From an uncultured Actinomyces sp. (lineage in GTDB: Bacteria; Actinomycetota; Actinomycetes; Actinomycetales; Actinomycetaceae): a stretch of 6,508 nt of DNA. The position numbers and the translations under genes were made by a program. The notes under the pieces were generated by a model. The model was given only the letters and a program-made list of their open reading frames with translations, did no database searches and was not told the origin of the DNA. Location: positions 1 to 6,508 of the forward strand of contig CALIZH010000315.1 in the NCBI GenBank assembly GCA_938028585.1. Reading direction: 5' to 3'. Below are positions 5,196-6,508 of the stretch, in pieces. Every line of letters starts with the position of its first letter. The stretch's first letter is position 1.

Positions 5196-6508
5196 TCAGG
5201 GACGAATATCCATTAATCGCAAAACCTCACCGGCCAGCAAAACCGAACCAAAGACGACAACACCCGTCGCAGGTGCACTTTCATCTCCAGATTCGCCAAG
5301 GTTCACCGCGGTCGCGATTGCTTCGAGGATATCTTCTTGAACATCCACGCGGTCGGAGCCAAAAACTTCGCGTGCAATCTGCGCAATTTCTTCTGCAGGC
5401 TTTGCGCGAGTCCCCGGCATCTGTGTAATAACAATGGAATCCAGATAGGGTTCAACTTCACCGAGAACTCCCTCGATATCCTTATCCCCCATTGCCGAGT
5501 ACACACCAACAACTCGCTCGAAGTCAAAGGCCTCGGAAATCGACTCACCCAGAGTGTGCGCACCCGCGGGGTTGTGCGCGGCATCAACGATAATCGTCGG
5601 CGAATGGCGCACGACCTGAAGGCGCCCCGGCGATGTGGCGCTCAGCATCCCAGCCTCAACAGCCTTCGCATCGAGAGCGCGACCTCCCATAAAGGCCTCA
5701 ACTGCAGCGATAGCAGCTGCCGCATTGCTTGCCTGGTAATCACCGAAGAGAGGGACAAATACATCCTCGTAGACCGCAGCGGGCGTACGTACGGTAATCA
5801 TCTGCCCGCCGACTCCCAGCTGGCGATCGAGGACTTCATAGTCCCTGCCTTCAAGACGAACAATCGCATCGACCTGGGCGGCACGCTCTTCAATAACGCG
5901 AAGAGCTTCTTCTTGTTGCTCAGCAACAATCACGATCTGTCCAGGCTTGATAATCCCTGCTTTTTCTTCCGCAATTTCACGAATTGTTGAGCCCAACCAC
6001 TTTTCGTGATCGATAGCGATGGGCATGATGACACCAACGCCGGCATCGATCACATTCGTTGCATCCCAGCGACCACCCATACCAACTTCGACGACGGCAG
6101 CATCGACGGGGTGATCAGCAAATGCTGCGAAGGCCATGACAGTGAAGACCTCAAAGAAAGACAGTTTCGTCCCATCAGTTTCGCTGTGGGCACGGTCGAC
6201 CATCTCGATGTAGGGTGCAATATCCTCCCACGTGCGAACGAATTCATCGGGAGAAATTGAGTCACCTTCGATCGTGATGCGCTCACGAACATCAACCAGA
6301 TGCGGCGAGGTAAAGCGACCAGTACGCACGCCAAAGGCACCCAGGAGCGCATCGATCATGCGGGTCGTGGAGGTCTTCCCATTCGTTCCAGTGATGTGAA
6401 CGCTGGGGTAGCTATTTTGAGGGTCACCCAAGATGTCCAGGGTTTCGGTCACGCGGTCAAGGGTTGGCTGAACCTGGTGCTCAGGAACGCGAGCGATGAT
6501 CTGTTGGT
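5196..6508 (-). CDS. folC: Bifunctional folylpolyglutamate synthase/dihydrofolate synthase, N-terminus cut by window edge
   Basis: FolC adds glutamate to dihydropteroate and to reduced folates with ATP, in the cytoplasm. The frame stays open to the window end, so the true start lies outside; 436 codons are visible and only a short N-terminal piece is missing. Numbering from the first whole codon, the Mur-ligase-type P-loop HITGTNGKTST is at about 37-47, the folate-site segment FTSPHL at 65-70, EVGMGGRWDATN at 141-151, the DH of DHEKWLG at 166-167, and the lysine expected to be carbamoylated at 182 in EEKAGI. The C-terminal domain has SPGRLQ (292-297) and the DAAHNP motif (308-313). An in-frame GTG at 6452 is not the start, because PTLDR and other family-like residues continue upstream of it. 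The stop lies 89 bp before dhaK. No terminator hairpin is evident in that gap, so some readthrough into dhaK is possible. Confidence 0.95.
   Translation of the reverse strand, partial: QQIIARVPEHQVQPTLDRVTETLDILGDPQNSYPSVHITGTNGKTSTTRMIDALLGAFGVRTGRFTSPHLVDVRERITIEGDSISPDEFVRTWEDIAPYIEMVDRAHSETDGTKLSFFEVFTVMAFAAFADHPVDAAVVEVGMGGRWDATNVIDAGVGVIMPIAIDHEKWLGSTIREIAEEKAGIIKPGQIVIVAEQQEEALRVIEERAAQVDAIVRLEGRDYEVLDRQLGVGGQMITVRTPAAVYEDVFVPLFGDYQASNAAAAIAAVEAFMGGRALDAKAVEAGMLSATSPGRLQVVRHSPTIIVDAAHNPAGAHTLGESISEAFDFERVVGVYSAMGDKDIEGVLGEVEPYLDSIVITQMPGTRAKPAEEIAQIAREVFGSDRVDVQEDILEAIATAVNLGESGDESAPATGVVVFGSVLLAGEVLRLMDIRP

Noticed and set aside
1..6508. CRISPR array, tRNA or rRNA gene, insertion sequence, phage or toxin-antitoxin genes
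   Set aside because: The five genes and one short intergenic region account for almost all bases; no repeat-spacer pattern, cloverleaf, terminal inverted repeats or transposase motif was seen.

Overview
The window is a fragment of a bacterial chromosome in which every recognisable gene lies on the minus strand, so transcription runs from right to left. The moderately high GC content, the GTG and TTG start codons, and the SMC and FolC proteins suggest a member of the Actinomycetota. Among these, the SMC head segment ALAWVMGEQGAKTLRG is of the actinobacterial type. A moderate-GC member of the Actinomycetaceae is plausible, but that is inference and was not tested by a search.

In transcription order the layout is as follows. 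(1) folC (6508-5196), folylpolyglutamate/dihydrofolate synthase, is cut at its 5' end by the window edge. (2) An 89-bp intergenic region (5107-5195) holds a probable promoter, two copies of a 7-bp direct repeat spaced 21 bp apart, a 10-bp perfect palindrome and a strong Shine-Dalgarno sequence. (3) A tightly packed dhaK-dhaL-dhaM operon (5106-2797) encodes a phosphotransferase-system (PTS)-dependent dihydroxyacetone kinase. dhaK and dhaL overlap by one base, and dhaL and dhaM are 10 bp apart. (4) A 45-bp gap follows. (5) smc (2751-1), the chromosome condensation ATPase, runs off the left edge about three quarters of the way through. No stop codon for smc lies in the window.

In the Dha module, the HPr domain of DhaM should take phosphate from the general PTS enzyme EI and pass it to the EIIA-like domain. 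That domain recharges the ADP tightly bound to DhaL, and DhaL phosphorylates the substrate held covalently by DhaK. No dehydrogenase, transporter or regulator for this pathway is visible here. smc lies close enough to dhaM to be read through from it, but the functions are unrelated.

I see no mobile element, CRISPR array, RNA gene or clearly new system. The points most worth a second look are the short, TTG-initiated and divergent DhaK, the dense regulatory sequence in front of it, the two-domain EIIA-HPr form of DhaM, the unusual placement of smc behind a sugar-kinase operon, and an altered glycine motif in the SMC hinge.
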